64,000 bases of DNA from Solirubrobacter ginsenosidimutans (GTDB taxonomy: Bacteria; Actinomycetota; Thermoleophilia; Solirubrobacterales; Solirubrobacteraceae). The notes under the pieces were generated by a model. That model worked only from the letters and a program-made list of their open reading frames with translations, was not told where the DNA came from and did no database searches. Of the stretch, positions 41,576-50,635 are shown in pieces. The DNA lies in assembly GCF_027587205.1 (NCBI RefSeq), contig NZ_JAPDOD010000005.1, positions 186,001 to 250,000 on the forward strand. The letters run 5' to 3'. Position 1 is the stretch's first letter; every line of letters begins with the position of its first letter. A program made the position numbers and the translations under genes.

Positions 41576-43909
41576 CTAGTTCACCGGTTGGACCGCGAAG
41601 GTGACGGCGGCGGTCGATGGCAGCCAGTAGGCGTAGCCGAAGCCACTTAGCGGGAGGTCGACCTGCGCGTCGTTGCGACCCGCGTTGTAGACGGCCGTTA
41701 CCTGCGTGCCGTCTGACAGGGTTCCCGAAGCCCTGACCAACTTCTGGCCGGGCGGGGTGGCGGGGACGGGTCCGGCGGTGCTGGTCCGCAGGTTCAGCTC
41801 GTGGATCGACCACCAACTGCCCGAGGACGCCTCGCTGGCGATGCGCAGATGACGTGTCGTCGTGGGCGGCAGCGGGATGACCATCTCGTCGGTACTGCCC
41901 TGTCCGCGGGCGATCGGAGTCCAGGTCACACCGTCGGGAGACGTCTCCACCTGATACGTGCGGACGTAGTCGCCCGGGCTGGTGCCGGAATTCATCACGA
42001 CCTGGTTGAACTCCTGTGCCGCACCGAGATCGATGCCGACCCACGACCCAGGCCCCTGCCCGGTGCCCGAGCTCCACCGTGTGCTGAGATCGCCATCGGT
42101 CATGTTCGCCACCGGGCTGGCCGGATCACTCGACGAGGCGGCTACCGTCCAGCCGGCGCGGGACAGGTCCTGAGCCACAGCGGCGCTGCGCAGCTCCGCA
42201 CCGAACGGCTTTGAGTACGTCAGCCATCGGTCGCCGAGCCGAACACTGTTCAGCGAGCCGATCAGCCCTGCGCTGACGCTCTGCACGAGCCGGCCACCGG
42301 GCGTTCCGGCGGGGCCGCGACCGAGGTCGAGGTCGATCCAACCGAGCCCAGCACCAGTCGCGGCGGTCCGCCCCGGATCGGTCCAGCGATAAGTCGCCGC
42401 GGCGCCGGCTGCCAGTGTCTCGCTGACGTGCCGCGTCCCGACCTGCACGGAGAAGTGCTGCTCGGTTCCGGTGCCGTTGTAGGCGACCAGGACCTGGGAC
42501 CCGTCGCGATTCTGGTAGGCCACGTTCGATACCGGAGCATCGGCGGGCACGGAGGAGGCGATCCGGACGGCGCCCGGACGCAGGAACTTGCTGGCGTGGC
42601 CTAGGGCGTAGTACTCGACCTCCTTGGTGACGGTCCCGTCATCGTTCACGGTTACCACGCCACGGCAGGTCTGGCAGCCGCCATTGGTGGGCCCGTTGCG
42701 CTGGTCGAGGGCGAGATTCCACAAGACCACCGATTGGCCCCAGTTGCGCGGCACCCCGATCGCCAGGGCCATCGACTGCTCGAACGCCGCGGCCGTGCCG
42801 CCCTGCCATGTTCCGCCGGAGCATTCGGTCAGGAAGGCTTGCGCATGCGGATAGTCGTTGTGGGAGACGGTTTGCGCCGTCACATCGCCTCCATAGCAGT
42901 GCCAGGCCGTCCCGGGCACATAGCGGGCCGCGGCCGCGTCGTGGTAGATCTCCTCCGGGTAGGCGGGGACATCCCAGTTGTGGTCATAAGCGAGGATCTG
43001 GGTGTTCATCCCGCTCTTGGCGACAGCCGGTCCGAGGTTGCTGCCGATGAACGCGGCTGAAGCGCTGGCCGGCACGGACATTCCCGGGTAGTCCCCGGGC
43101 TCGTACAACGGCTCGTTCTGCACCGAGATGAAGTCGGTTGGCAGTCCGGCGGCGCGGTAGCCCTTGAGAAACTTCACGAAGTACCGGGCGTAGGCGTCGT
43201 AGAACTCGGGCTTGAGCGAACCGGTGATCATCGAGTCGCTGGTCTTCATCCACCCCGGAGCGCTCCACGGGTTGGCCATCATCGTGAGCTTGGGATTGAT
43301 CGCCAGGGCCTGCCGCAGCCGCGGGATGATGTATGCCTTGTCATGATCGATGCTGAACGCCGCCAGGTTGGGGTCCGTCTGGCCGGCCGGCATGTCGTCG
43401 TACGAATAGGACCCATTGACGGCGAAGTCCGACGCCCCCATCGGCTGGCGCAGCATGCTCAGCCCGATTCCGTGGTCGGCGGAGAACAGCTCGGTCATCG
43501 TCTGGCGCCGAGCCGCGTCGCTCAGTTTGTTGGTCAGCACCCAGGCCGACGTATCGGTCATGGACGCGCCGAAGCCGGTCATCGTCTGATATCGCCGGGT
43601 GGGGTCGACGACCACCGTGCTGCCGGTCGGACCCGCCCCGGACGCCCATCCCTGGACCGGTTGTGGAGTGAGGCGCTGGGCGGTGTTGAGGTCGGTCACC
43701 CAGGACTCGACCCCTCGGCCCCCGGACCCCCCCGGCGCCGACGCGACGCTAGGGCCCGACCGCGCACCGAGCGCGGGGCTCCCGACCGCCAGCACGCCGA
43801 CGGGCGCGAGCAGGCCGAGCGCGACGACAGCCGCCAAGACGCGATGACCGGGGCGCCGCTCGGACTTGCGGCAAGGGCTGGTCGGCTGGACGAACATTGG
43901 ACCGGTCAC
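41576..43909 (-). CDS. Secreted GH30-family glycosidase with F5/8-type C domain
   Basis: A 777-residue exported glycoside hydrolase. A signal segment (RVLAAVVALGLLAPVGVLAV) is followed by a GH30-like (beta/alpha)8 domain: YQTMTGFGASMTDTSAWVL, LRQPMGASDFAV, MANPWSAPGWMKTS, acid/base Glu in ISVQNEPLYEPGDYPG, nucleophile Glu in AFLTECSGGTWQ. The companion beta domain follows (GHASKFLRPGAVRIASS), then an F5/8 type C carbohydrate-binding module (DGDLSTRWSSGTGQGPGSWV). Substrates of the family include beta-1,6-glucan and glucosylceramide; the specificity here is open. The start at 43909 fits the signal peptide after a short basic leader. Confidence 0.85.
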   Translation of the reverse strand: MTGPMFVQPTSPCRKSERRPGHRVLAAVVALGLLAPVGVLAVGSPALGARSGPSVASAPGGSGGRGVESWVTDLNTAQRLTPQPVQGWASGAGPTGSTVVVDPTRRYQTMTGFGASMTDTSAWVLTNKLSDAARRQTMTELFSADHGIGLSMLRQPMGASDFAVNGSYSYDDMPAGQTDPNLAAFSIDHDKAYIIPRLRQALAINPKLTMMANPWSAPGWMKTSDSMITGSLKPEFYDAYARYFVKFLKGYRAAGLPTDFISVQNEPLYEPGDYPGMSVPASASAAFIGSNLGPAVAKSGMNTQILAYDHNWDVPAYPEEIYHDAAAARYVPGTAWHCYGGDVTAQTVSHNDYPHAQAFLTECSGGTWQGGTAAAFEQSMALAIGVPRNWGQSVVLWNLALDQRNGPTNGGCQTCRGVVTVNDDGTVTKEVEYYALGHASKFLRPGAVRIASSVPADAPVSNVAYQNRDGSQVLVAYNGTGTEQHFSVQVGTRHVSETLAAGAAATYRWTDPGRTAATGAGLGWIDLDLGRGPAGTPGGRLVQSVSAGLIGSLNSVRLGDRWLTYSKPFGAELRSAAVAQDLSRAGWTVAASSSDPASPVANMTDGDLSTRWSSGTGQGPGSWVGIDLGAAQEFNQVVMNSGTSPGDYVRTYQVETSPDGVTWTPIARGQGSTDEMVIPLPPTTTRHLRIASEASSGSWWSIHELNLRTSTAGPVPATPPGQKLVRASGTLSDGTQVTAVYNAGRNDAQVDLPLSGFGYAYWLPSTAAVTFAVQPVN

Positions 43910-44071
43910 TCCTCAGTGAGGCACGGGGTCGTTGGGGCTACGCCGCACGGACCATGGCCAACTCGGTAAGGGCACCGACGGTGCTAGCTCGAAACCCACA
44001 GGAGTCCGGCTCGGCACAGCAAATCCGGTCCTACCCACTATCCGTCACGAAGTACCAGGGGTTCAGGCACG

Positions 44072-44333
44072 ATGGCTGCCCCGAAGAAGTACAGCGACGA
44101 GTTGCGCGAGCGCGCGACGCGACTGGCGTTGGAGTCCGGTCGTCCGATCGCGCACGTCGCGCAGGATCAAGGCCGACGCGGCCGGCGGCACGCCGATGGT
44201 GCTCTCCAGCGCTGAGCGCGAGCGTTTGAAGGAGCTCGAGCGTGAGGTCCGCGAGTTGCGCAAGGCCAACGAGATCCTGCGGGCGGCGAGCGCGTATTTC
44301 GCGAAGGAGCTCGATGGAATCCCGCGGAGGTGA
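44072..44333 (+). pseudogene. IS3-family transposase OrfA remnant with internal deletion
   Basis: The 5' part reads [20 protein letters not shown] and [12 protein letters not shown], a standard OrfA N-terminus. The 3' part, in another frame, reads [10 protein letters not shown], then [20 protein letters not shown] and [14 protein letters not shown], the standard OrfA coiled-coil end. The recognition helix between them is missing. The two halves meet at CGCAGGATC, which can be read as either VAQD or RRIK and so looks like a microhomology deletion scar. No OrfB coding region follows. Confidence 0.7.
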
Positions 44334-44758
44334 GCGAGCGATAGGCGCATCGAGAACCGGCTGCGACAACGCCGCCTCGAGGTCCGCGCCGAAGAGATCG
44401 TCCTGCGACGCTGCCCCGACTGCGACGCGTGGATGCAGCACGCCAGGGGCTTGTGGGCGGAGTGTCATTCCTGCTGCCTCGTCAGCTTCGGATACGCAGA
44501 GCCGCGAACTCGACGAGCTTGCGTCCGTGCGGCCGGACCGTGGGCGAGTACGCGTTCGGAAAGGGCGTGTATTCCACGCCTGTTACTGGCCTGTGGAGAC
44601 AGAATCCCTAGGAGGGCGAGAGGCGAAATAGGCGCAGAATGCCGAGTGACTAACCTACGGGTATGCTTCAATTTACAGGGGAAATAGGAGCGCCGTTCCG
44701 TCCGACCCGCCTGTTATGGCGTTCAGTTTCCTACCGAGGCGCTTGCTTCACTTGATGT
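44334..44758. other. Degenerate region with zinc-ribbon-like coding remnant
   Basis: No intact gene. From about 44343 a plus-strand frame without a normal start codon encodes a plausible stretch, RLRQRRLEVRAEEIVLRRCP followed by a CPDC and CHSCC pair, with GC-rich third positions, ending in frame at 44687. It resembles a zinc ribbon from a broken gene. The rest has no clear signal and is less GC-rich than the chromosome. Confidence 0.3.
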
Positions 44759-45010
44759 GTGCTAGACGACCTTGTCCCCTACCTCCCCGAGGCCCTGGCG
44801 AGCCTCGGGATTGCTCGGGCCTTGTGGAAGCTCCCGGAGTGGTGCAAGGAGTGGGCCGAGGTGGGCGAGGCGTGGTTGGGGTTCTACGGTAAGTACCTCG
44901 ACATCAAGGACCGTCGTCAAGAGGCCCGATCCGCCAGGAGAGTAGATCCGCCATTGGCTCCGGCGCTTCCTCAGGCTTCAGGTCAGCCTTCTCCCGCTGA
45001 TACGCCGTGA
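44759..45010 (+). CDS. Small hypothetical protein
   Basis: An 83-residue protein from a GTG start. The first 60 residues are a plausible amphipathic domain with several Trp (LWKLPEWCKEWAEVGEAWLG), followed by a short Pro/Ala-rich tail. The ribosome binding site is weak. Not recognised. It lies in degenerate DNA between the transposase remnant and the K+ channel gene, so it may itself be cargo. Confidence 0.45.
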   Translation: MLDDLVPYLPEALASLGIARALWKLPEWCKEWAEVGEAWLGFYGKYLDIKDRRQEARSARRVDPPLAPALPQASGQPSPADTP

Positions 45011-45032
45011 GCAGAAAGGGCGCCGCCGAGCT

Positions 45033-45116
45033 TCAGTGCCATGCCATGTTCTCCGCCTTGTGAGCTTCGGCGAAGAGCTTGCTGGCCACCATGCGACCAG
45101 TGGAGTCCTCGATCAT
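45033..45116 (-). CDS. Possible 27-residue small ORF
   Basis: Starts MIEDSTGRMVASKLFAEAHK and ends AENMAWH. AGGAG lies 3 bases before the ATG and an in-frame stop precedes it. It could be a true small protein or the tail of a lost gene. No homologue recognised. Confidence 0.25.
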   Translation of the reverse strand: MIEDSTGRMVASKLFAEAHKAENMAWH

Positions 45117-45531
45117 GGGCTCCTAGGTGCCGCGCGACAACTAAGGGCGACGGGGACGGTGCGTGCGAGGCGGAGTGGGCGTCGTGACCTACGCGCCGTC
45201 ACGCGGCAGTTCGATGATCCGCGGTCGGGCACGACGCCGCGGAGCGCCCGCTGGCTTGGGCAGCCGCATCGTCATCCACTCCACCTGCAAGCTCCCGGTG
45301 CTGACGGCGGCGCGGAGTTGTGCTTGGCGGGCGCTCAGGCGCTTGTCGTTCCCGCTCTGTGGAGTAGCGACAGCCGATCGTCGCCGCAGCAAACGAAAGC
45401 GGGAGGGCGTCGGGTTGGCTGCCCCGCTTCCCGTCGCGTTCTTCGTGCCTCATCGCTGGGGACCTGAGGGATCACGGGCGGCAGCGAAAATACGCTGTCG
45501 CTCTCATGACCAGCGCTCAGCAGCCTGCGAG
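45117..45531. other. Gene-poor stretch
   Basis: No supported gene. A minus-strand frame at 45189-45392 has a plausible tail (LQVEWMTMRLPKPAGAPRRR) but no family match or ribosome binding site. It may be decayed mobile DNA. Confidence 0.3.
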
Positions 45532-46329
45532 CTACCGGGCGTCGCGATCCGACGACGCCGCCGCGACCGCGAGCCCGAGCGCTTCGAGATCGGCGACAAG
45601 TTCGTGGGCGCGCGTCGTGAGGCGCTCCACCTGGCCGCCGAGATCGTCGGACGCCTCGGCTTCGACGGCTGCGATGTGTTCCTCCTGCCCGCGCTCGATG
45701 AACCGCTCCGCGATGGCGGCCGTCACGACAGCGAAGTAGCCGATGCCGACCAGCATCAGCACCATCGCCACCACCTTGCCCTCGACCGTCGTCGGAAGCT
45801 CGTCGCCATACCCAACGGTAGTCATCGTCGAGACGGTCCAGTAGATCCCGTCGAAGTAGTCCTTGTCGGGCTCTAGATTCTCGAATGCCGACGCTCCGGT
45901 GACGACGACCAGCAGCGTGAAGAAGCTCGCGTACCGGAAGCCGCGCAGGCTGAAGGCAACTCGGAAGATCGGCGCGAGCCGGAGCAGTCGCGCCAGCCGC
46001 AGCAGTCGCAGCGCCCGCAGACTCTGAAACAGCGCCGGGAGAAACGGCGGCGTCAGGACCACGATCGCGATACTCAGCAGGTTGTGGCGGAGGTACAAGC
46101 GTCGGTCGCGCACGACGGCGAGCATCGCGACCAGTTCGCCCAGGAACGCGAGCCAGATGACCCAGTTCAAGACGACCGCGGCCGTCTTCCCGGCGACGCG
46201 CACAGCCGCGCCTTCCAAGATCAGCGCCGGGATGACCAGCGCGGCGACGACCAGCATCGGCCGCTCAAGCCGCCGCTCACGGCGCTCAGCGCGCTCGCCC
46301 ATCCACGGGCGATCCCCAGTGGAGGCCAC
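45532..46329 (-). CDS. Voltage-gated-like potassium channel
   Basis: A 265-residue member of the voltage-gated ion channel superfamily. Six helices are visible: a basic N-terminus, S1-S3 (MLVVAALVIPALILEGA; VLNWVIWLAFLGELVAML), an S4-like segment with regularly spaced Arg (SLRALRLLRLARLLRLAPIF), S5 (ASFFTLLVVVTGASAF), a pore with selectivity filter TTVGYGD, and S6 (VVAMVLMLVGIGYFAVV). The C-terminus has a coiled coil (QVERLTTRAHELVADLEAL). Tetramer in the cytoplasmic membrane. Confidence 0.9.
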   Translation of the reverse strand: MASTGDRPWMGERAERRERRLERPMLVVAALVIPALILEGAAVRVAGKTAAVVLNWVIWLAFLGELVAMLAVVRDRRLYLRHNLLSIAIVVLTPPFLPALFQSLRALRLLRLARLLRLAPIFRVAFSLRGFRYASFFTLLVVVTGASAFENLEPDKDYFDGIYWTVSTMTTVGYGDELPTTVEGKVVAMVLMLVGIGYFAVVTAAIAERFIERGQEEHIAAVEAEASDDLGGQVERLTTRAHELVADLEALGLAVAAASSDRDAR

Positions 46330-46426
46330 GGCGACAGGGTTCGCTGCTATGCCCGCACCTCCTCTCGCGTGGAATCGCTCGGAGCCGACCTCCGACGGTG
46401 CCCGTCAGATCGTCATGCATCACGGA

Positions 46427-46586
46427 TCACGTCTCCGTTCTTCTTGCTCGCCCGAGCCCGAGCAGCAGCACGGCGAGCACCGCGGTGTACAGGCCCCAGC
46501 CGAACGGCCCGCTACCTGACGCGAAGTTCAGCGCCGCGAGCACGACGGCGAAGACCAGGGCGATGAACAGGATCGCGCGTCTTCAT
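46427..46586 (-). pseudogene. Small two-helix membrane protein with early frameshift
   Basis: From the ATG at 46586 the frame gives MKTRDPVHRP and soon stops, but shifting frame after codon 4 gives ILFIALVFAVVLAALNFASG then GPFGWGLYTAVLAVLLLG and GRARRTET, ending at 46427. The second frame is clearly two membrane helices, while the first is not protein-like. Two missing bases in the GCGCG run after the start would restore it. Either decay or sequencing error. Confidence 0.4.
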
Positions 46587-46733
46587 CCGCGAAACGATGC
46601 CACGAAGCTGCTCGGACTCCGCGACTGCCCGGCCTGGCGGATATCCATGGCCGCTGGCGGCCACGCGAGACGGCGGCCGGGACGAATCGAGACCGGAGAT
46701 CGACCATGACGCGGTCAGGCTGGATCGAGAGAG

Positions 46734-46755
46734 TTGCTTGACCTTTGCTTGACCT
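46734..46755 (+). repeat. Perfect tandem repeat TTGCTTGACCT x2
   Basis: Two exact 11-bp copies (46734-46744 and 46745-46755) about 70 bases left of the tRNA fragment. They are candidates for arm-type integrase binding sites of an integrated element. Confidence 0.5.
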
Positions 46756-46826
46756 AAGCCGATTCTGACAAGGCTCAAGCCATCCGAAGTGGGCAATAAT
46801 TGTGCCTATTTACAGGCTATTCGCGA

Positions 46827-46869
46827 GCGCCCCCGGTTGGATTCGAACCAACGACCTGCGGATTAGAAG
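46827..46869 (-). tRNA. 3' half of tRNA-Arg (TCT), candidate attachment site
   Basis: Read on the minus strand: anticodon loop CTTCTAA, 3' side of the anticodon stem TCCGC, variable loop AGGTC, a full T-arm (GTTGG TTCGAAT CCAAC) and the acceptor strand CGGGGGC. The 5' half (D-arm and 5' acceptor strand) is absent. Beginning inside the anticodon loop is the usual breakpoint for tRNA-targeting integrases, so this is best read as an att site left by integration, not a working tRNA. Confidence 0.7.
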
Positions 46870-46897
46870 GACCGTGGAAACCGCTCCGCTACGGTCC
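46869..46897. repeat. Inverted repeat adjoining the tRNA fragment
   Basis: GGACCGT at 46869-46875 and its complement ACGGTCC at 46891-46897, with a 15-base spacer, start exactly where similarity to tRNA-Arg stops. They could be core recombinase binding sites. Confidence 0.45.
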
Positions 46898-47104
46898 AGC
46901 AACGTCCCGTACGGCCGAACCAGCCGACCCGATCCCAGCGAATCCGACGAGTTAAGAGTACGCAGAGAGTACGGTCGCGCCCGATGTGTGGGCGCTCGCC
47001 CTCCGTCGAACGTGAGGTGCCGCTACGCCGCCGTCTTCGTCACCGCAAAGAATGGGTTCGGGTAACGGAGCCGCGGGTCGTTATGCCTGACGTCGTGAGC
47101 GACG
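46898..47104. other. Intergenic DNA beside the attachment site
   Basis: No gene seen. It contains two copies of the word GAGAGTACGG/GAGTACGCA-like sequence near 46950-46975 and no strong hairpin. Confidence 0.3.
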
Positions 47105-49942
47105 CTATCGATCGGTGCCGGGACGGCGAACGACGACGATCTTCCATGACGACAGCGTGCCCCTTGCCGCGAGTCGATACGCGAAACGACCCTCGCGGCT
47201 GCTGCGGCGCAGGGAGCCGCGCACGAAACCTCGGGCGTCGACTCGCAATCCGCTGACGTTGTGCTGGCCGCCCGGACGCAACTGCACTCGTCCTGCGCCC
47301 TTCACGCGTAGCGCCAACGCCCCGTTCGCGCGACTCATCACGACAGATGGGGTCGGTCGGACGACAGGCTGAACTTCGTCTCGGAAAGCAGGATCGGTCG
47401 GTGCTCGTTCCTCGACGGTCGCAGTCGGTGCTGGCGCGATCCCGGTCGACTTATCCATGCGCGAGTCGGCGGTCGTCGAATCTGCCGCGTCCAGTGTGAC
47501 GGCGTCCGTGCCGGCTGTAGGAGCGTCAGGGCTTGCTTCCGAACCGTTGACGATGACCAGGTCGACGCCCGCCGCCGCACTCTGGTCAAAGCCAAAACGT
47601 GGATCGGCGGCCGGCGAGAACTCGCCGTCTCGGGTCCCGCCGGAAATCACCCGCAGGCGTGCTCCGGACGCGATGGTCGGGGTTCCGTCGTAGGTGGCCC
47701 GAAGAGCGCCTGCTGTTCGGGCGGTGCCGGAGAGGGTGAGACGTCCGAAGGCGTCGACCGCACCGACGTGGAAGACGGTTGAGCCGTCCGTGGTCTGCCG
47801 GAACGCGGTGACCTGAAGCTCGCCGCGGTTGAGGTCAAGGACACCGTTGTTCTCGAATGGGGCCGAGATTGTGGCGCGCCCAGAGGTCGCCGGCTTCCGG
47901 ATGGTGCCCAGGTTGAACAACAGCGCGTCGGCAGAGCCGGCGATCGTGCTTGAGTCGTTGACTAGGACAGTGCCGGTGTTGCGCAGCCGTGCGCGGCCAG
48001 AGAGGTCTACGAAGTACGTACGTCCGGGCGCGTTCTGAAGCGTTCCGCGGTTGTCCAAAGTGGCGTTGATGACCCGTAGGGTGCCGTCGAGCTCGGTCAC
48101 GGCCGTCTCGGCGGTCCGGAGGACGCCGCGCAACTCGAGTTGTCCGCCGGTCGCATCGAAGCGGTTGCGGATCTCGAAGCGTCCGCTGCCGGTGATCCGT
48201 CCGGCGCTCAATCGCAGCGATGCGGCCGAAACAATTCCGCTGACGTCGACAGTCCCACCGTCGAACGTGATCGCGCCTTCCAAGGCGCTGTTCTGCAGCG
48301 CGAAGGCGCCACTCGAGAACGCGAGCTCCGATCCGGTGGGCGCGCTGAACGTCCCCGTACTGACGCCGCCACCGCCAGCGAAGCTCACACGACCGTCGCG
48401 GCTGGTGACGGTGCCGTCGTTGTCCAAGCCCACGTAGATCAAGGCAGCGCTCGTTCCGGCTGTACGAGTGATCGTCCCCGTGTTGTGAACGAGCGCCGGA
48501 GTGTTGGCGACGGCGCGGCGGATGTCGGCTCCGTTGCCGAGGGTGAGCGTGCCCGCGTTCTCGAGAGTGGTGTCGAGATAGCCGATGTTGCTCGTGGGGA
48601 CATTGGCCGTCGCGCCGGCGGCAACGGTCAGCGTGCCCGTGCCGTCTACTCGTCCGCCGCTCCAAATCAGAGCCCCGGTGACGGTCGCGTTGGTGTTCAG
48701 CAACGAGAGCCAGCCGCCGCTCAGGCGCAGCGTGCCGGCAGTGACGATCGGTTGCCCGCTGACATCGACGTCACCGCCATCGATCGTCACATTGCGAGTC
48801 AGAGTCGCGTTCTGCAGCTTGAAAAGGCCACCGGAGAACGCGACCTCGGCGTCGTCAGGGGCGGTGAAGGTGCCGGTGCTGGTGCCGCCGCCGGCGGTCA
48901 GCGTCACGCGCCCGCCGGCACTCGTCAGCAGTGCATCGTTGTCGACCGGGACGTACAAGCTGGCGGCGCTCGTTCCGGCGGTGCGAGTGATTGTGCCGGT
49001 GTTGTGGATCAACGACGGCGCGTTGGCGGTGAGGCGGCGGATGTCGGAGCCGTTGCCGAGCGTGAGCGTGCCGGTGTTCTCGAGCGTCGTGTCAAGGTAG
49101 CCGCTGTTGTTGTTGGTGATGGTGGCCGTCGCGGTGGGGGCAACGATGAGCGAGCCGGTGCCGTCGACGCGTCCACCACTCCAGCTCAACGCGTCCGTGA
49201 CGGTCGCGGTGGTCTCGAGCAGCGAGAGCCACCCGCCTGTAAGGCGGAGGGTGCCGGTGGTGGTGATCGGCTTGCCGCGAACGTCGACGTCTCCGCCGTC
49301 GATCGTGACATTGCGAGCGAGACTCGCGTCCTGGAGCGTGAAGGTACCGGCGGAGAACGCGACCTCGGACCCGTCGGGAGCGCTGAAGGTACCGGTACTC
49401 GTCCCACCCCCGACGGTCATTGTCAAACGGCCTCCGGCACTCGTCACGAGGCCGTCGTTGTCGATCGGCACGTAGAGGCCGGCGCTGCTTGCGCCGGGGG
49501 TTCGAGTGATCGTGCCGGTGTTGTGGATGAGGGCGGGCGAGTTGCTCGTGGAGCGGCGAAGGTCGGCACCATTACCGATGGTGATCGTCCCGGCGTTCTC
49601 AAGCGTGGTCTCAAGCGAGGCGCTGGTGTTGTTGGGTACGGTCACGGTCCCCGGCCCTGGCACGACGAGCGTTCCGGCCCCGTCCACGATCCCGCCTCCC
49701 CAGACCATCGCTCCGCCGATCGTCACGGAGCTGGCCGTGGTCATGCGCCCACCGGTGACCCGCAGTGTGCCCGTTGGGGTCACGCCGCCGCCGCTCACGT
49801 TGACCGTGCCGCCGTCTACGGTGACGTTGCGTCCGAGGATGGCGTCCTGGAGCGCAAAGACTCCGGCGGAGAAGGCGACCTCCGAGCCGTCGGCGGCCGT
49901 GAAGCTACCGGTGCTGGTGCCACCCCCTGCCGTCATGGTGAT

Positions 49943-50116
49943 GCGACCGCCGCCGCTGGTTACCAGGCCGTCATTGTCGATTGGCACGAACACGCTGGCG
50001 GCGCTGGGCCCTGCGGCACGCGTGAGCGTGCCCGTGTTATGGATCAGCGCCGCAGACGTCGACGACGGGCGGCGAATGTCGGCCCCGTTGCCGATCGTGA
50101 TCGTCCCCGCGTTCTC
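49943..50116. repeat. 174-bp exact repeat inside the adhesin gene, copy 1
   Basis: Identical to 50462-50635 over 174 bases, while other units of the gene differ throughout. The offset of 519 bases equals one 173-residue unit. Indicates recent unequal crossing-over or gene conversion. Confidence 0.85.
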
Positions 50117-50461
50117 AAGCGTCGTATCCAAAGTGGCACCCGCGTTGTTGGCCACCGAAACTGCGCCGTCCTTGGCCACGATCAACGAACCCGTCCCGTC
50201 AACCGTGCCGCCGCTCCAGGTGAGGCTCTCGGCGACGGTCGCGGTCGTGTCGAGCAACGAGAGCCAACCGCCGCTGACGCGCAGGGTGCCCGTGGTGGTC
50301 ACGGGTCGGCCGCTGACGTCGACGTCGCCGCCGTCGACGGTCACGTTGCGTCCCAGGGTCGCGTCACGCAGTTTGAACACCCCGGCGGAGAAGGCAATCT
50401 CCGAGCCGTCCGGCGCAGTGAAATTCCCGCTGCTCGTTAGGCCGCCAGCGGCCATGGTGAC

Positions 50462-50635
50462 GCGACCGCCGCCGCTGGTTACCAGGCCGTCATTGTCGAT
50501 TGGCACGAACACGCTGGCGGCGCTGGGCCCTGCGGCACGCGTGAGCGTGCCCGTGTTATGGATCAGCGCCGCAGACGTCGACGACGGGCGGCGAATGTCG
50601 GCCCCGTTGCCGATCGTGATCGTCCCCGCGTTCTC
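50462..50635. repeat. 174-bp exact repeat inside the adhesin gene, copy 2
   Basis: Second copy of the 49943-50116 repeat. A similar near-identical pair exists at about 52390-52560 and 52820-52990 near the truncated end. Confidence 0.85.

Noticed and set aside
46827..46869. A complete tRNA-Arg gene on the minus strand.
   Set aside because: The 5' half is missing: no D-arm and no acceptor strand that pairs with CGGGGGC upstream.
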